A stretch of 64,000 nt of DNA from Streptomyces sp. NBC_00344 (GCF_036088315.1 NZ_CP107996.1:1426001-1490000), one strand, 5' to 3'; numbered from the stretch's first letter, positions 8,989-19,400 are shown. Notes: a model not told the origin generated them from the letters alone. Made by a program: numbers and translations.

Positions 8989-11900
8989 ATGACGTACGAC
9001 TCCCTGGTCAACCGCGGCGACTATTTCTCCGCCCACTACCTCGCCGAGGTACTGCCCAAGGACCTCAAGTCGGGCCTGCTCCAGACGTGGAAGGAGCGGG
9101 AGGAGGCAGCCAAGCCACCGACGGACAGGGTCGCGTCGACCCCGGCACCGGCCGGCACCTCGGACGAGGAGACACCCACAGCCGAACTGGGCACGGTGCG
9201 GGAGCCGAAGGGTGTGGCACTCCCTGTCACCCCGCGTGCGGGGTTGCGGGCGCTGCGCCGGGACTACTTCAGGGCGCGGTCCTCCTTCGCGCTCCCGGAG
9301 GACACCGACGGCGCCACCGCCTCTCCCGACACCGAGGACGATTCGGCGACGTACGGCGCCCCGGCCTGGCGGGAGCGCGTACGGGACCTCAACGCCGACG
9401 TGCTCCGCGCCCTCGGCTACGACGCCAAGCCGCGAACCCTCACCGTGGAACGCGCCCGGCAGACCTACGAGATCCCGGTCGCCCACGCCGAGACGGGCCT
9501 CGTCGCGGTGGACTGCGGCTGGGCCGCCGAACCCGATGCCGCCCTGGACCCCGACGGCCCGGGCCGGCTCCTGAAACCGGTGCCCCTGGGCGGCACCGAC
9601 GCCCTGGCCACCGGGTCGAAGCTGGCGTCGTTCCTGTTCGCCTGCGAGGACGCGCCGCGTTACGTCCTGCTGCTCGTCGGCGGCGTCATCGTCCTCGCCG
9701 ACCGCGTGGTGTGGGGCGAGGGCCGCTATCTTGCGGTCTCCCTCGATACCGCACTGCAGCGCAATGACACCAGGGCGGGCGGCGAACTCGACACGGTCGC
9801 GGCGCTGTTCGGTGCGGACTCGCTGCGTACCCCGGAGGAGGGCGGCGAGAACCCCCTCGCCGAACTCGTCGGCAAGTCCACCAAGCACGCGGTGGGCGTC
9901 TCCAGCGAGCTCCGCGACGGCTTGCGGGTGAGCGTCGAACTGATCGCCAACGAGGTGCTGGAGCGCCTGTACGAGCAGGGGGTGCGCCCGCAGGACATCG
10001 GCGAACTCCCCGAACTCGGAAAGCAGCTGACGCGCGAATCGCTGCGCTACCTCTACCGCATCCTGTTCCTGCTGTACGCCGAGGCCCGCCCGGAGCTCGG
10101 CATCCTGCCGTCCGACTACCCCGAGTACCAGCTGGGCTACGGCCTCGGACGGCTGGGCGAGCTCGTGGCCGAGCGGGACCTCATCGACGAGAAGTCCCGC
10201 AAGGGCTTCTATCTGTACGAGTCCCTGGACCTGCTGTTCCGCAAGGTTCAGGACGGCTACCGGTCGCGCCGCACGCACGGGGAGGCGGCCGAGGCCGTCG
10301 ACGCGAAGGCCAGCGAGGACCTCGGCCTGCGCTTCGAGCCTCTGCACTCCAAGCTCTTCGAACGCGAGTCGATCCGGCTGATCGGCTCGGACTCCATCCC
10401 CGATCCCCGCCACGACTCGGACGAAGCCCTCGCCCGGGGAGAGGACGTCCGCTACCTGGACACCCGGCTGCGCAATGCCACGCTGTACGAGGTCCTGCAC
10501 AAGCTCATGCTCACCAAGGGCAAGAAGGGCGAACGCGGCGGCTTCATCTCGTACGCCCAGCTGGGCATCAACCAGTTGGGCGCGGTGTACGAGGGCCTGA
10601 TGTCGTACAGCGGCTTCATCGCGGGCGAGGAGCTCTACGAGGTCGCCAAGGGCGGCGACCCGAAGGACGGCTCCTGGCTCGTCCCGAAGTCGAAGACGGA
10701 CGAATACCGGGACGCGGTCTTCGTCAAACGGCAGGACAAGGACACGGGCGAGGAACTGCGGGTGCGCTACGCCCCGGGCTCGTTCGTCTACCGGCTCTCG
10801 GGCCGCGACCGGCAGACCTCGGCCTCGTACTACACCCCGGAATCCCTGACGAAGGTCACCGTCCAGCTGGCCCTCCAGCACCGCCTGGACCAGGACGGCA
10901 CGACCACCGAGGCGCGAGAGCTGCTGGACTGGAAGATCTGCGAACCGGCCCTCGGCTCCGGCGCGTTCCTCAACGAGGCGATCAACCAGGTCGCGGCCGA
11001 GTACCTGCGCCGGCGGCAGCAGGAACGGGGCCAGTACATCGACACGGAGCAGTACGCGGTCGAGTTCCAGAAGGCCAAAGCGTACATCGCCCTGCACAAC
11101 TCGTTCGGCGTCGACCTCAACGAGACGGCGGTCGAGCTGGCCGAGGTCTCGTTGTGGCTCAACACGATGCACCCGGGCATGGAGGCCCCGTGGTTCGGCC
11201 TGCACCTGCGCCGGGGCAACTCCCTGATCGGCGGCCGGCGCGAGGTGTACGCGGCGGAGCGTCTGAGGAAGGGCGGCTGGCTGGGCACGACGCCGGAGCG
11301 CCACCCGCTGGCGGACGCGCTGTCGGGCACGCCGCTGCCCGAGGGGGCGGTCCACCACTTCCTACTTCCGGCAAAGGAGTGGGGCGCGGTCGCCGCCGAG
11401 AAGGAGGCGAAGGCGCTGGCACCCGAGGCCGCGAAGGCGCTGGGCGCGTGGCGCAAGGCGATCACCAAGTCCCCGACCCCGAAGCAGACCGCCCGCCTTC
11501 AGGGCCTGGCGCGCCGGGCCGAGTACCTGTGGGACCTGGTGGTGCAGCGGTTGACGATCTCCGAGCGGGAGATCTCCCGGCGCGTGGATGTGTGGGGCGC
11601 GGAGGACGGGTGGCTGCGGTCGCCGAAGGACGCCGTGCCGCGAGAGAAGGTGCTGGCGGACCTGCTCGCGGTGGACACCCCGTACTGGCGGCTGAAGAAG
11701 GTCATGGATGCCTGGTGCGCGCTGTGGTTCTGGCCGGTGCAGGAGGTGGGGCTCCTCGATGGGGCGGACGGAAGGTACGCGCGGGCGGAGGACGCCGCCG
11801 AGGCGGGGGGCGGGGCCTCAGGTGCGACGAGTGTCGGCGGTACGGCCGGTGAGGTGATCCGTACGTACGAGGAGGTCGACCTCCTCGGCAACGTCACGGT

Positions 11901-14190
11901 GAAGGAGATCAAGCGCGGCGATATCGACAAGCGCCGCAAGGGTGCCCGCAAGGGTGAGCAGGCGTTCGCCGGGCAGCGCCGCGAAGTAATCCCGCTCGCG
12001 GACCTGAGCGACTGGCTGGACTTCGCGGAGGCACTGCTCGGCACGCACGATGTGCCGGCAGAGTCGCTGGTCGCGTCGTTCGACTCGCTGGACGCGCTGG
12101 AGCGGTACGAGGACGATCTGCCCGACTGGATGGGCATGGACCGGTCGTACTGGCTGGAAGGGCGGTTCCCCTGGGTGGGTGTCGCGAGTGATGTCGCGGA
12201 GCGGCAGGGGTTCTTCCACTGGGAGTTGGAGTTCGCTCAGGTGTTTGGGGGGCGGGGTGGATTCGATCTTCAGGTGGGGAATCCGCCTTGGGTGAGGCCG
12301 CGGTGGCAGGAAGACTTGGTTCTGGCTGAGCTGGAGCCGTGGTTTGTACTGGAGGAACGGCCAAGCGCAGCGGAATGGCGCCTGCGCAGGCAGGAGGTAC
12401 TGGAGACCGCTGATGGAAGCCCTGCCTATCTCCTAAACGAGTTGGCAGCGCACGAAGGAACCGTCGCCGTGCTGGGCAGCCCCGGCGCATATCAGCTACT
12501 CGTAGGAACCCAAGGAGATCTCTATCGCGCCTTCATGGCGCAAGTCTGGCGGCATATGGCTCATGACGGGAGCGCAGGGCTCATCCACCCGGACACGCAC
12601 TTCGGTGGAGCTCGCGAAGGCGCGCTCCGGGCAGCCGCATACCGCCATCTACGGGTGCATGGACATTTCGTCAACTCGGCCAACTGGGCGTTTGATGACC
12701 TCGGACGGACTCAGGAATTCGGAACGCATATCTACAGCGTTCCACGCGAGCCAGATTTCCTGCACGTCAGCGAGCTACGCGCCGCCGAAGTCCTGCCCGA
12801 ATCTCTGGTTCATGGCGGCCAGGGCGAAGCGCCTGGCATCAGATACGGCGACATCTGGGACGTGCGGCCGCATCTAGAACGCGTAGTGCATGTCGACACC
12901 GCGCTACTCACCATCTGGCAGACCTTGACGGGCTCATCGGGACCGGCAACAGATGCACCCCTGCTCTATCCCCTCCTGCGTGGCGAGCAGACGGCTATCG
13001 AGGCGCTTGCCGCTCACGACACTACTCTCGCCAGCTATCAGCCGATGATCACAAGCGGATACCACGAAGCCGGGGCCAAGAAAGACGGTCTGATCCGATG
13101 GGGTAACCAAGCTGTTCCCGAGCAAGAGGATGTCATCCTGCAAGGGCCTCACATCTCAGTCGCCCATCCTTTCACAAAGCAGCCAAGGACTCCCTGCCAC
13201 AATCACAGAGACTGGGAACCTGTGTCGCCTACGGCATTGCCGGAGGCGTACGTACCAGTGACCAACTACGTGCGAGCCACAGATCGGACATCTTACACTT
13301 CCGCTCAAAACTCCTGGAACGGAGCACCCTTTACTTCCTATTTCCGGCTGGCGTGGCGAACCATGATTCCCTTCAACACCTATCGCAGCCTATTGGCAGC
13401 CCTCTTCCCACCTGGCCCTGCCCACGTCCACACGGTGCATTCCATGGCCTTGGAGAGCAATCGTCTGACTGCTCTCAACGCAGGGTTCTGGGCAGCGTTG
13501 CCTCTCGACTACCTCCTGCGCATCACGAGCCGTTCGCACCTACAGGTCAGCGAAGCGAATCAGATGCCCGCACCTGAGCCCGGGCACCCCCTGGCCTCCG
13601 CTCTCCTCCTCCGTACACTCCGTCTGAACGCCCTGACTTCCCACTACGCCCCACTCTGGGCAGAGTTGTTCAACCGCCAGTGGTCGGGCTACGAAGGCTG
13701 GGCCAACCCGGACTGGCCCCATCTCAAACCCCTAGCCACCGGCCTCAAGCCAACCTGGGAGTACACCACCCCGCTCCGGACGGAGCATGAGCGCCGGGCG
13801 GCGCTGGTTGAGCTGGACGCCCTAGTCGCCGTCTGGCTAGGCATCACCGCCGACCAGCTCGCCACGATCTTCAAGTCCCGCTACCCGCAGCTGTACGACT
13901 ACGAGGCGGCAAGCTACTTCGATTCCAAAGGCCGCAAGATCGCCAGCGACTTCAACACGTTCGGCTACGGCCAGACCAAGCAGGACTATCTCGACCTGCT
14001 CGCCCACCTGGAAGACCCGGCCGCCAACCCGCCCCCCGTCGGCTACACGGCACCCTTCTACAAGGCCGACCGCGTAGCCGAGATGCGGGCCGCGCACGCG
14101 CACTTCCAGGCGCGGCTGGATGCGGAGATCGCTGCAGGCCGCTGGTCCCTCCGAGCCGCGAAGCGGTTGAAGCATGAGCCACCGGAATAG
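8989..14190 (+). CDS. drmMI: Large N6-adenine DNA methyltransferase, DrmMI-like
   Basis: A 1733-residue protein with the motif order of gamma-class, Eco57I/PglX-like N6-adenine methyltransferases. ASYYTPESL precedes motif I EPALGSGAFL (about residue 651), followed by FGVDLNETAVELAEVSLWL and the catalytic NPPW (about residue 1099). No PD-(D/E)XK nuclease motif was seen at the N terminus, which argues against a type IIG restriction enzyme. It follows the DrmD-like helicase by 13 bases and is probably translated from the same message. In DISARM, methylation marks host DNA so that the helicase complex spares it. The part from about 12300 to 13650, after NPPW and probably the target-recognition region, uses noticeably less GC-rich codons than the flanks, as if exchanged. 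BREX PglX is the main alternative, but no other BREX genes are present. Confidence 0.78.
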   Translation: MTYDSLVNRGDYFSAHYLAEVLPKDLKSGLLQTWKEREEAAKPPTDRVASTPAPAGTSDEETPTAELGTVREPKGVALPVTPRAGLRALRRDYFRARSSFALPEDTDGATASPDTEDDSATYGAPAWRERVRDLNADVLRALGYDAKPRTLTVERARQTYEIPVAHAETGLVAVDCGWAAEPDAALDPDGPGRLLKPVPLGGTDALATGSKLASFLFACEDAPRYVLLLVGGVIVLADRVVWGEGRYLAVSLDTALQRNDTRAGGELDTVAALFGADSLRTPEEGGENPLAELVGKSTKHAVGVSSELRDGLRVSVELIANEVLERLYEQGVRPQDIGELPELGKQLTRESLRYLYRILFLLYAEARPELGILPSDYPEYQLGYGLGRLGELVAERDLIDEKSRKGFYLYESLDLLFRKVQDGYRSRRTHGEAAEAVDAKASEDLGLRFEPLHSKLFERESIRLIGSDSIPDPRHDSDEALARGEDVRYLDTRLRNATLYEVLHKLMLTKGKKGERGGFISYAQLGINQLGAVYEGLMSYSGFIAGEELYEVAKGGDPKDGSWLVPKSKTDEYRDAVFVKRQDKDTGEELRVRYAPGSFVYRLSGRDRQTSASYYTPESLTKVTVQLALQHRLDQDGTTTEARELLDWKICEPALGSGAFLNEAINQVAAEYLRRRQQERGQYIDTEQYAVEFQKAKAYIALHNSFGVDLNETAVELAEVSLWLNTMHPGMEAPWFGLHLRRGNSLIGGRREVYAAERLRKGGWLGTTPERHPLADALSGTPLPEGAVHHFLLPAKEWGAVAAEKEAKALAPEAAKALGAWRKAITKSPTPKQTARLQGLARRAEYLWDLVVQRLTISEREISRRVDVWGAEDGWLRSPKDAVPREKVLADLLAVDTPYWRLKKVMDAWCALWFWPVQEVGLLDGADGRYARAEDAAEAGGGASGATSVGGTAGEVIRTYEEVDLLGNVTVKEIKRGDIDKRRKGARKGEQAFAGQRREVIPLADLSDWLDFAEALLGTHDVPAESLVASFDSLDALERYEDDLPDWMGMDRSYWLEGRFPWVGVASDVAERQGFFHWELEFAQVFGGRGGFDLQVGNPPWVRPRWQEDLVLAELEPWFVLEERPSAAEWRLRRQEVLETADGSPAYLLNELAAHEGTVAVLGSPGAYQLLVGTQGDLYRAFMAQVWRHMAHDGSAGLIHPDTHFGGAREGALRAAAYRHLRVHGHFVNSANWAFDDLGRTQEFGTHIYSVPREPDFLHVSELRAAEVLPESLVHGGQGEAPGIRYGDIWDVRPHLERVVHVDTALLTIWQTLTGSSGPATDAPLLYPLLRGEQTAIEALAAHDTTLASYQPMITSGYHEAGAKKDGLIRWGNQAVPEQEDVILQGPHISVAHPFTKQPRTPCHNHRDWEPVSPTALPEAYVPVTNYVRATDRTSYTSAQNSWNGAPFTSYFRLAWRTMIPFNTYRSLLAALFPPGPAHVHTVHSMALESNRLTALNAGFWAALPLDYLLRITSRSHLQVSEANQMPAPEPGHPLASALLLRTLRLNALTSHYAPLWAELFNRQWSGYEGWANPDWPHLKPLATGLKPTWEYTTPLRTEHERRAALVELDALVAVWLGITADQLATIFKSRYPQLYDYEAASYFDSKGRKIASDFNTFGYGQTKQDYLDLLAHLEDPAANPPPVGYTAPFYKADRVAEMRAAHAHFQARLDAEIAAGRWSLRAAKRLKHEPPE

Positions 14191-14216
14191 TGATCGCTTG
14201 GCGTAGCGCCTAGGGA

Positions 14217-14257
14217 GGGGTCTGTCCGCGACACTTGAGTGCCGTGGACAGACCCCC
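14217..14257. terminator. Hairpin terminator between convergent genes
   Basis: The 11-base arms GGGGTCTGTCC (14217-14227) and GGACAGACCCC (14246-14256) enclose an 18-base loop. The hairpin lies between the end of the methyltransferase gene and the end of the convergent DUF397 gene, so it may serve both. Confidence 0.65.
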
Positions 14258-14276
14258 TTGTTGGTCTAGGCACGTC

Positions 14277-14540
14277 CTACTGGTGCGCAGAGCTGACAAA
14301 TGAGGTCCAGGCGGTAGGGCTGATTGTCAGGCTGGGGCGGGCCGTGTCCTTCGAGTCACGCACGTGCACACCATGCGGACAGGCCGCCGTCTCGAAGCAC
14401 TCACCGCCCTCCTCACCACTGAAGCTTGACTTGCCCCACTCCAGGGCCACTTCAACGCATTGACCGCCGTCACCTGCGCTGTAGCTGCTCTTGAACCAGA
14501 CGAGCGCACCAATCGCGCGCCTCGACCGCTCCTCGTTCAT
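14277..14540 (-). CDS. DUF397 domain-containing protein
   Basis: An 87-residue protein with the DUF397 pattern, apparently in two partial copies: WFKSSYSAGDGGQCVEVA and then WGKSSFSGEEGGECFETA, followed by VHVRDSKD and a C-terminal AWTSFV. DUF397 proteins are small actinobacterial partners of Scr1-type XRE regulators and are thought to act with them in a toxin/antitoxin-like or developmental switch. The ATG overlaps the stop of the upstream XRE gene (ATGA), showing translational coupling. The duplicated motif is slightly unusual for this normally single-copy domain. Confidence 0.88.
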   Translation of the reverse strand: MNEERSRRAIGALVWFKSSYSAGDGGQCVEVALEWGKSSFSGEEGGECFETAACPHGVHVRDSKDTARPSLTISPTAWTSFVSSAHQ

Positions 14541-15391
14541 CTCTCTCCCAGCAGTTCCTCGACCAAGGCCAGCGACTCCTGCGGAGTCTTCGCCTGCGCA
14601 CGGACTGTTCCGTACGTGGCCTCCAACTCCCGAACCCTGTTCCGTTCAGTGTGCAGGCGGCTGTCGCTTTGTACCTCCGTGTAGGCGATCCTCCGCCCCT
14701 CCTTCGTTTCCATCAAGGTGAAGGGGCCTCCCAGCCCGGCGTGGTCGCCTAGACACAGCGGCATGACCTGAATGTCAACGTTCCGCTCCTGCCCCATGAG
14801 GATGATCTGCTCCAGTTGACCTCGCCAGACCCGGTCGCCGCCAATGCGTCGACGGAGGACGGCCTCCTCGATGACAAAGCTCAGGTGGGGACGCGGTCGC
14901 CGAGCAAATATCGCCTGCCTGGCCATGCGGGCCGTGATCCGCTCATCGATCAGCTCTTGCTCCAACAGCGGCCTCCACAAGCGGAAGACTGCCCTGGCGT
15001 AATCTTCCGTCTGCAACAGCCCGTTGACCACATGCGTGTCGTAGACGTGCAGCTCGACCGCCTCCCCCTCCAGCCTCGCCGCATCCCTGAAGAAGGCCGG
15101 GAACTGCGTCCGCGCAACCTCCTCCTTCATCTCCTTCAGGACACCGCCCGCATCCAGCAGCTCGTCCGCCTGGTCGATGGCCTCCGGAGGCGGCACCCGG
15201 CGACCCTGTTCGTACGCGGCGATCGTCGAGACCGAGTAGCCCAACCGGTCTCCGAACTCGCGCCGCTCCAGACCCGCGCGCAGCCGGAAGCATTTGAGCT
15301 GGCGGCCGAAGACCCGCAGGATCGCTGATCCCGCCCCCGAGTCCGGCTCTGCCCTGGGATCCTCGTCAGCCGACCGCGTCAGTTCGCTCAT
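14537..15391 (-). CDS. Scr1-type XRE family regulator with DUF5753 domain
   Basis: The N-terminal helix-turn-helix (FGRQLKCFRLRAGLERREFG to YEQGRRVPPPEAIDQAD) is followed by the DUF5753 region, with HVYDTHVVNGLLQTEDYARA, FVIEEAVLRRRIGG and LGDHAGLGGPFTLMET. This is the standard architecture of the Streptomyces family that includes BldB/WhiJ partners. I start it at the ATG at 15389-15391, 11 bases after a GGAGG; an in-frame GTG at 15439 would add 16 residues not typical of the family. It is coupled to DUF397 downstream and divergent from the ATPase gene upstream. Such trios regulate development or nearby genes. Here the trio is embedded between two defence modules, so control of island genes is possible. 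Confidence 0.9.
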   Translation of the reverse strand: MSELTRSADEDPRAEPDSGAGSAILRVFGRQLKCFRLRAGLERREFGDRLGYSVSTIAAYEQGRRVPPPEAIDQADELLDAGGVLKEMKEEVARTQFPAFFRDAARLEGEAVELHVYDTHVVNGLLQTEDYARAVFRLWRPLLEQELIDERITARMARQAIFARRPRPHLSFVIEEAVLRRRIGGDRVWRGQLEQIILMGQERNVDIQVMPLCLGDHAGLGGPFTLMETKEGRRIAYTEVQSDSRLHTERNRVRELEATYGTVRAQAKTPQESLALVEELLGER

Positions 15392-15539
15392 GCCCGGCAT
15401 CACCTCCACCCGCCAACGCCGCTCGGCGTCGACCGTCACGCTCCGTACCGCCTACAAGCGCAGACCGGTCGCGTACAGCCACCGGCCGTAAGCGCACCGT
15501 CTCTTTCAACCGTAGATCGGCGGCGGAAGCGTGTACCCC

Positions 15540-15989
15540 ATGCACAGCGAAACTTCGCCCGCACCAGCGCCAGTTGGAACCCACGAGTTCTCGATGCGCT
15601 TCACCTCCTCATCACGTGGGGCCCGCCTCGCCCGGCGGCTGGTCTCCCACCGGCTGGACACCTGGGGCCACCCCTACGCGTCCGCCGCGAACGAGACCTT
15701 GACGCTGATCGCCGCCGAGCTCACCGGCAACGCCGTGCGCCACGGCCATGTCGCCGGCCGGGACTTCCACCTCCGTTTGACCGAGAGCGCCGACATCCTC
15801 CGCGTCGAGGTCACCGACACCCGCACCGAGCGCGTACCCCTGCTGTCCCGCGACGTGCCGCCCGGTGACGCGGAGTCGGGGCGTGGGCTGCTCGTCGTGG
15901 CCGGGCTCGCGAGCCGTTGGGCGGTCTTGCCGCGCACCGACGCGCCCGGCAAGACCGTATGGGCCGAGCTGTGCGTTTCCCGCCATTGA
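15540..15989 (+). CDS. Anti-sigma-like ATP-binding protein (HATPase, RsbW/SpoIIAB type)
   Basis: A 149-residue GHKL-fold protein. The N box is ELTGNAVRHG (about residues 58-67), the G1 box is the DTRTERVPL region, and the G2 box is GRGLLVVAGL (about 115-124). Single-domain proteins of this type in Streptomyces are kinases or anti-sigma factors, and they commonly sit divergent to an XRE/DUF397 pair, exactly as here. The ATG at 15540 is preferred over the GTG nine bases earlier because GGAAG then has usable spacing. The target is unknown. Confidence 0.88.
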   Translation: MHSETSPAPAPVGTHEFSMRFTSSSRGARLARRLVSHRLDTWGHPYASAANETLTLIAAELTGNAVRHGHVAGRDFHLRLTESADILRVEVTDTRTERVPLLSRDVPPGDAESGRGLLVVAGLASRWAVLPRTDAPGKTVWAELCVSRH

Positions 15990-16089
15990 CCAGCCGGTTT
16001 CGGATACTCACGGGGGCTTCGCACCACGCTCCCGATAGCCTTGCCGGTCCGTGTGTCCGCCGCACGGGGAGCCAAGGGGGACATCGAAC

Positions 16090-16497
16090 GTGAGCACCAT
16101 CCACGCGGGGCCGGCGGGCTACCGCGTCTCCATCGTTGACGAGGACCCACTGCGCGCCCGGCGCGAAGCGCGCGAGTTGCTCGCCGCGATCGTCGACATC
16201 GATCCGCATGCCTCCGTCGATGTCCCCTGGCCGCAGGCCCCGGCCACCGACGGCAGCCTCAAGGGCGGACCCGTCACCGACCTGATCGGGCTGGTGTTCG
16301 GCGGCGGTTCCATGGTCGCCGCAGCCGTTCAGATCTGGCTGGCCCGCGTGCCGCAGCGGACCATCGTCGTCACCCGGCCCGACGGGGCGACGTTGCGTAT
16401 CTCCGGCAAGGAGGCACGGGCCGACGACGAGCGGATCGAGCGGTTTCTCTCCGAAAGCTCGCAGGACCGCCAGGGGGACGGACCGGCTCCGGAGTGA
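16090..16497 (+). CDS. EACC1-like effector-associated constant component
   Basis: A 135-residue protein with a variable N-terminal half, a small hydrophobic segment around GLVFGGGSMVAAAVQIWLAR, and a C-terminal beta-strand part (TIVVTRPDGATLRISGKEA). This is the pattern described for the 'effector-associated constant component' EACC1, which accompanies caspase-like, trypsin-like and other effectors in predicted actinobacterial conflict systems. The GTG start follows a short intergenic region after the ATPase gene. Its last bases overlap the GTG of the caspase-helicase gene (GTGA), so the two are coupled and almost certainly function together. Whether EACC1 acts as a sensor, adaptor or inhibitor is not known. 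Identification is by context and pattern only. Confidence 0.72.
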   Translation: MSTIHAGPAGYRVSIVDEDPLRARREARELLAAIVDIDPHASVDVPWPQAPATDGSLKGGPVTDLIGLVFGGGSMVAAAVQIWLARVPQRTIVVTRPDGATLRISGKEARADDERIERFLSESSQDRQGDGPAPE

Positions 16498-19400
16498 GTG
16501 ACAACGACCGGTACGCCATGCTCATCGGCGTATCCACGTACGACAGCGACGGCTACCACGATCTGCCGCCTGTCAAGGCCGACCTGCACTACATGCGGGC
16601 GGTGCTGGAGAGCACCGAAATCGGTATGTACAACGACTGCGCGATGGTTGCCGAGCCGACCCGCGCCGAGATGCTGCACGCGATCGAGACGTTCCTGGAG
16701 GAACGGCAGCCCATCGAGACCGCGCTGCTCTACTTCAGTGGCCACGGGGAGTTCTGCGAGGCGGACGGCCAGTTGTACTTCCTCACCCGCGACGCCGATC
16801 CGGACGACCTGCCGGGAACTGCGGTGCCCGCCGAGTTCCTGGAGCGGATGCTCCAATCCTGCCGGGCGTCCTCGAAGGTGGTGCTGCTGGACTGCTGCTC
16901 CAGCGGCTCGGTCGTACAGGGGTGGACCTCCAAGGGTGCGGCCGACTCGGATGCCCGGCCCGCGCCCAGCACTCTGTTGCATCCGACCGGCGTGTACTTC
17001 ATCACCGCATCCGACGCCCTCCAGGCCGCTTCGGCGATGGCCCCGGCCGGGTCCTCGCTCGGCACCTCCCGGTTCACCGGTGAGATCGTGGAGGGTCTGC
17101 GCTCGGGGCGCATCAAGGACAGCGGCTGGATCACGCCGGACGACCTCTTCGAGTACCTGACCGCGCAGATGGTGCGTGCCGGCGTGCCGCAGGAACAGCG
17201 GCCGACCAAGTCCACGATCCGGGCGACGAATACGCTTCCCCTCGCACGCTCCGTGGCACGGTCGGTGAACCTTCCCGCCCTGCCCGGCGGCGGTAGCGCC
17301 CGAGCCGACCAGAACTCCTCCCCCGCGCTGCTCAAGGCACGGGAACTGGCCGGGCTCGACGCCCGGGACGGCGTCGACCGGCAACGGCTGCTGCGTTACT
17401 ACGTGCACTGCCTGAGCGCGCAGGCCGCGTCGGGCATGCTTCCCGACCGGGACAGCGGGCGAGGATCCGCGTACTTCCTGCTGGGGCAGGGCTCCGAGAC
17501 GATCCAGTCCGGGCTCGGCCCCTCCCTTCCCGCTCCTTCCCAACTACCGAGGCCGAAGAGCACAGGAGCGAGGTCGGCCGATGGTGCCGGGCTCCAGGAG
17601 TACTGGTACGGGTATCCGGCGATCACCCTCCCCGAGCGCGGTGGGGACGGCCGACGCCGGGCTGCGGTGCAGATCGCGCCGTTGCTGATCCAGTCGATGG
17701 AGCTCGCCCCCGACGAGGACGGCCGTGACAAGCTCCGCCCGAACGGGGTCCCCTCGCTTCACACCAAGCTGATCACGGACCTGCTGGACGACGACGAAGC
17801 CGCCGAGCTCCTCGCCCGCTGGCAGCCGACGTGGCAGGAGGGCAACGGCACGCAGATGGTGCGGGCCGTGCGGGAACTCCTGACGGAACTCAGCATTCCG
17901 GAACTGGAGCCGCTTGACCTGTCGGCGCTCAGCGAGCGGTCCGTGATGGACTCGCTGCGGCCCGGCGCCCACAACGCTGCGGTTCTCCTCGCGCCCTCGG
18001 GTGTGGAACGGATCGCGACCGAGGCCCTCATGGACAACCTGCTCCAGATGTCGACCCGTACTGCGCAGAATTCCGGCACCTCGCTGGACGCGCTCCTGAC
18101 GGGCGGTAATGGAGCAGACATGAGCCGCGAAGCTCCCTGCATCGTCGCCCCGGGGCCGTGCAACGAGAGCCAGGAGTTGGTGATCCGGTCGGCGATGACA
18201 CGCCCTCTGACCGTCGCGACCGGGCCGCCTGGTACCGGCAAGAGCGAGGTCGTGACGGCCGTGGTCGCGACCGCCGTCGCCGCCGGTCAGACCGTGCTGG
18301 TCGCGTCCACGAACAACGACGCCGTGGACGTGGTGGCCGAGCGCTGTGACGCGATCTCGCCCGGGCTGCTCATGCGGACGGGTAACGCGGCGGCGTTGGA
18401 GCGCGAGGCCGCGAAACTGGAAGGGCTGCTCAGCCTGCCCATCGAGACCCCCGGGCGCGGGGCGGCGACCGTGGCCGGTGACTTGCGCAACCGGCATGCG
18501 CGATCGGCCACCCATCGGGCAGAAGCGGCGCGGCTGGTGGGCGAGGAGACGCACCTGGTGGAGCTGCTGCGGCAGCGTGCCCGGCAGGCCGACGATCTTC
18601 AGCTGGCTGTCGAACTGGTGGAAGGGGTCTGGTCCGGCAGTGAGACCGACGCGCTCTCCCGTTGGGAGGAGCAGGCCCGGAGGGCCGCCGCCGCCCGATG
18701 GTTCGCCTTCGGGCGATGGCGCCGAGGGCGGGCTCTCTCGGCGTTGGTCGCCGCGTCCGGTACGGCTCCGGCCGACCCGTGGCCGCCTTGGGCCTCGGCT
18801 CGGCCGGTGCCGCCCGAGCTCCTGCTCGCCCTTGCAGAGGCCGTGGCGGTGGAGCGTGCAGTGCGAGAACTCGTGCCGCGGGTCCTCGGCCAGGACGAGG
18901 AGGGGCTGAAGCGGGCCCGGCTGGAGACGGCCGCCGGACTGTCGGAAGTGTCGGGTGAACTGGCCCGGGCGGTGGCGGCGGAGGCCATGACCCGAGGACG
19001 CTCGCTCATGGGCCAGCGGCTCCAGGCGCTGCGCCGACGGTCGGGCTTCCAGAAGAGCCAGCGCAACCTGATGGCGCACCTCAAGGCGTGGGCCATCAGC
19101 ACGCATTCGGTGCGCCAGCTGGAACTCGCTCCGAAGCTTTTCGACTTGGTAGTGATCGACGAGGCGAGCCAGTGCTCGATCCCGGCGGTCCTTCCCCTGC
19201 TGTTCCGGGCCGAGCGGGCACTGATCATCGGTGATCCCATGCAGCTCGGACACATCCCCGGCATCACGGCACAGCAGGAACGGCAGGCGCGGGAACGGGC
19301 CGGTCTCAGCGCGGCACAGCTGGAGGACCACCGGCTCGCCTACCACGTGTACGCGTCGTACCACGCGGCTGCGCAGCACGGCGAGTCGGCGCTGCTGCTC

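Noticed and set aside
9036..9230. Short antisense frame in the methyltransferase 5' region as an overlapping gene
   Set aside because: It has no ribosome-binding site and a low-complexity Ser/Gly-rich translation.
8731..11358. An 875-codon minus-strand frame
   Set aside because: Antisense of the DrmD-like and DrmMI-like genes, with no domain motifs and repetitive composition.
4704..14190. BREX or Pgl system reading of the kinase plus methyltransferase
   Set aside because: A kinase and a PglX-like methylase would fit Pgl, but there is no PglZ phosphatase and no BrxC/PglY ATPase; the SNF2 helicase fits DISARM better.
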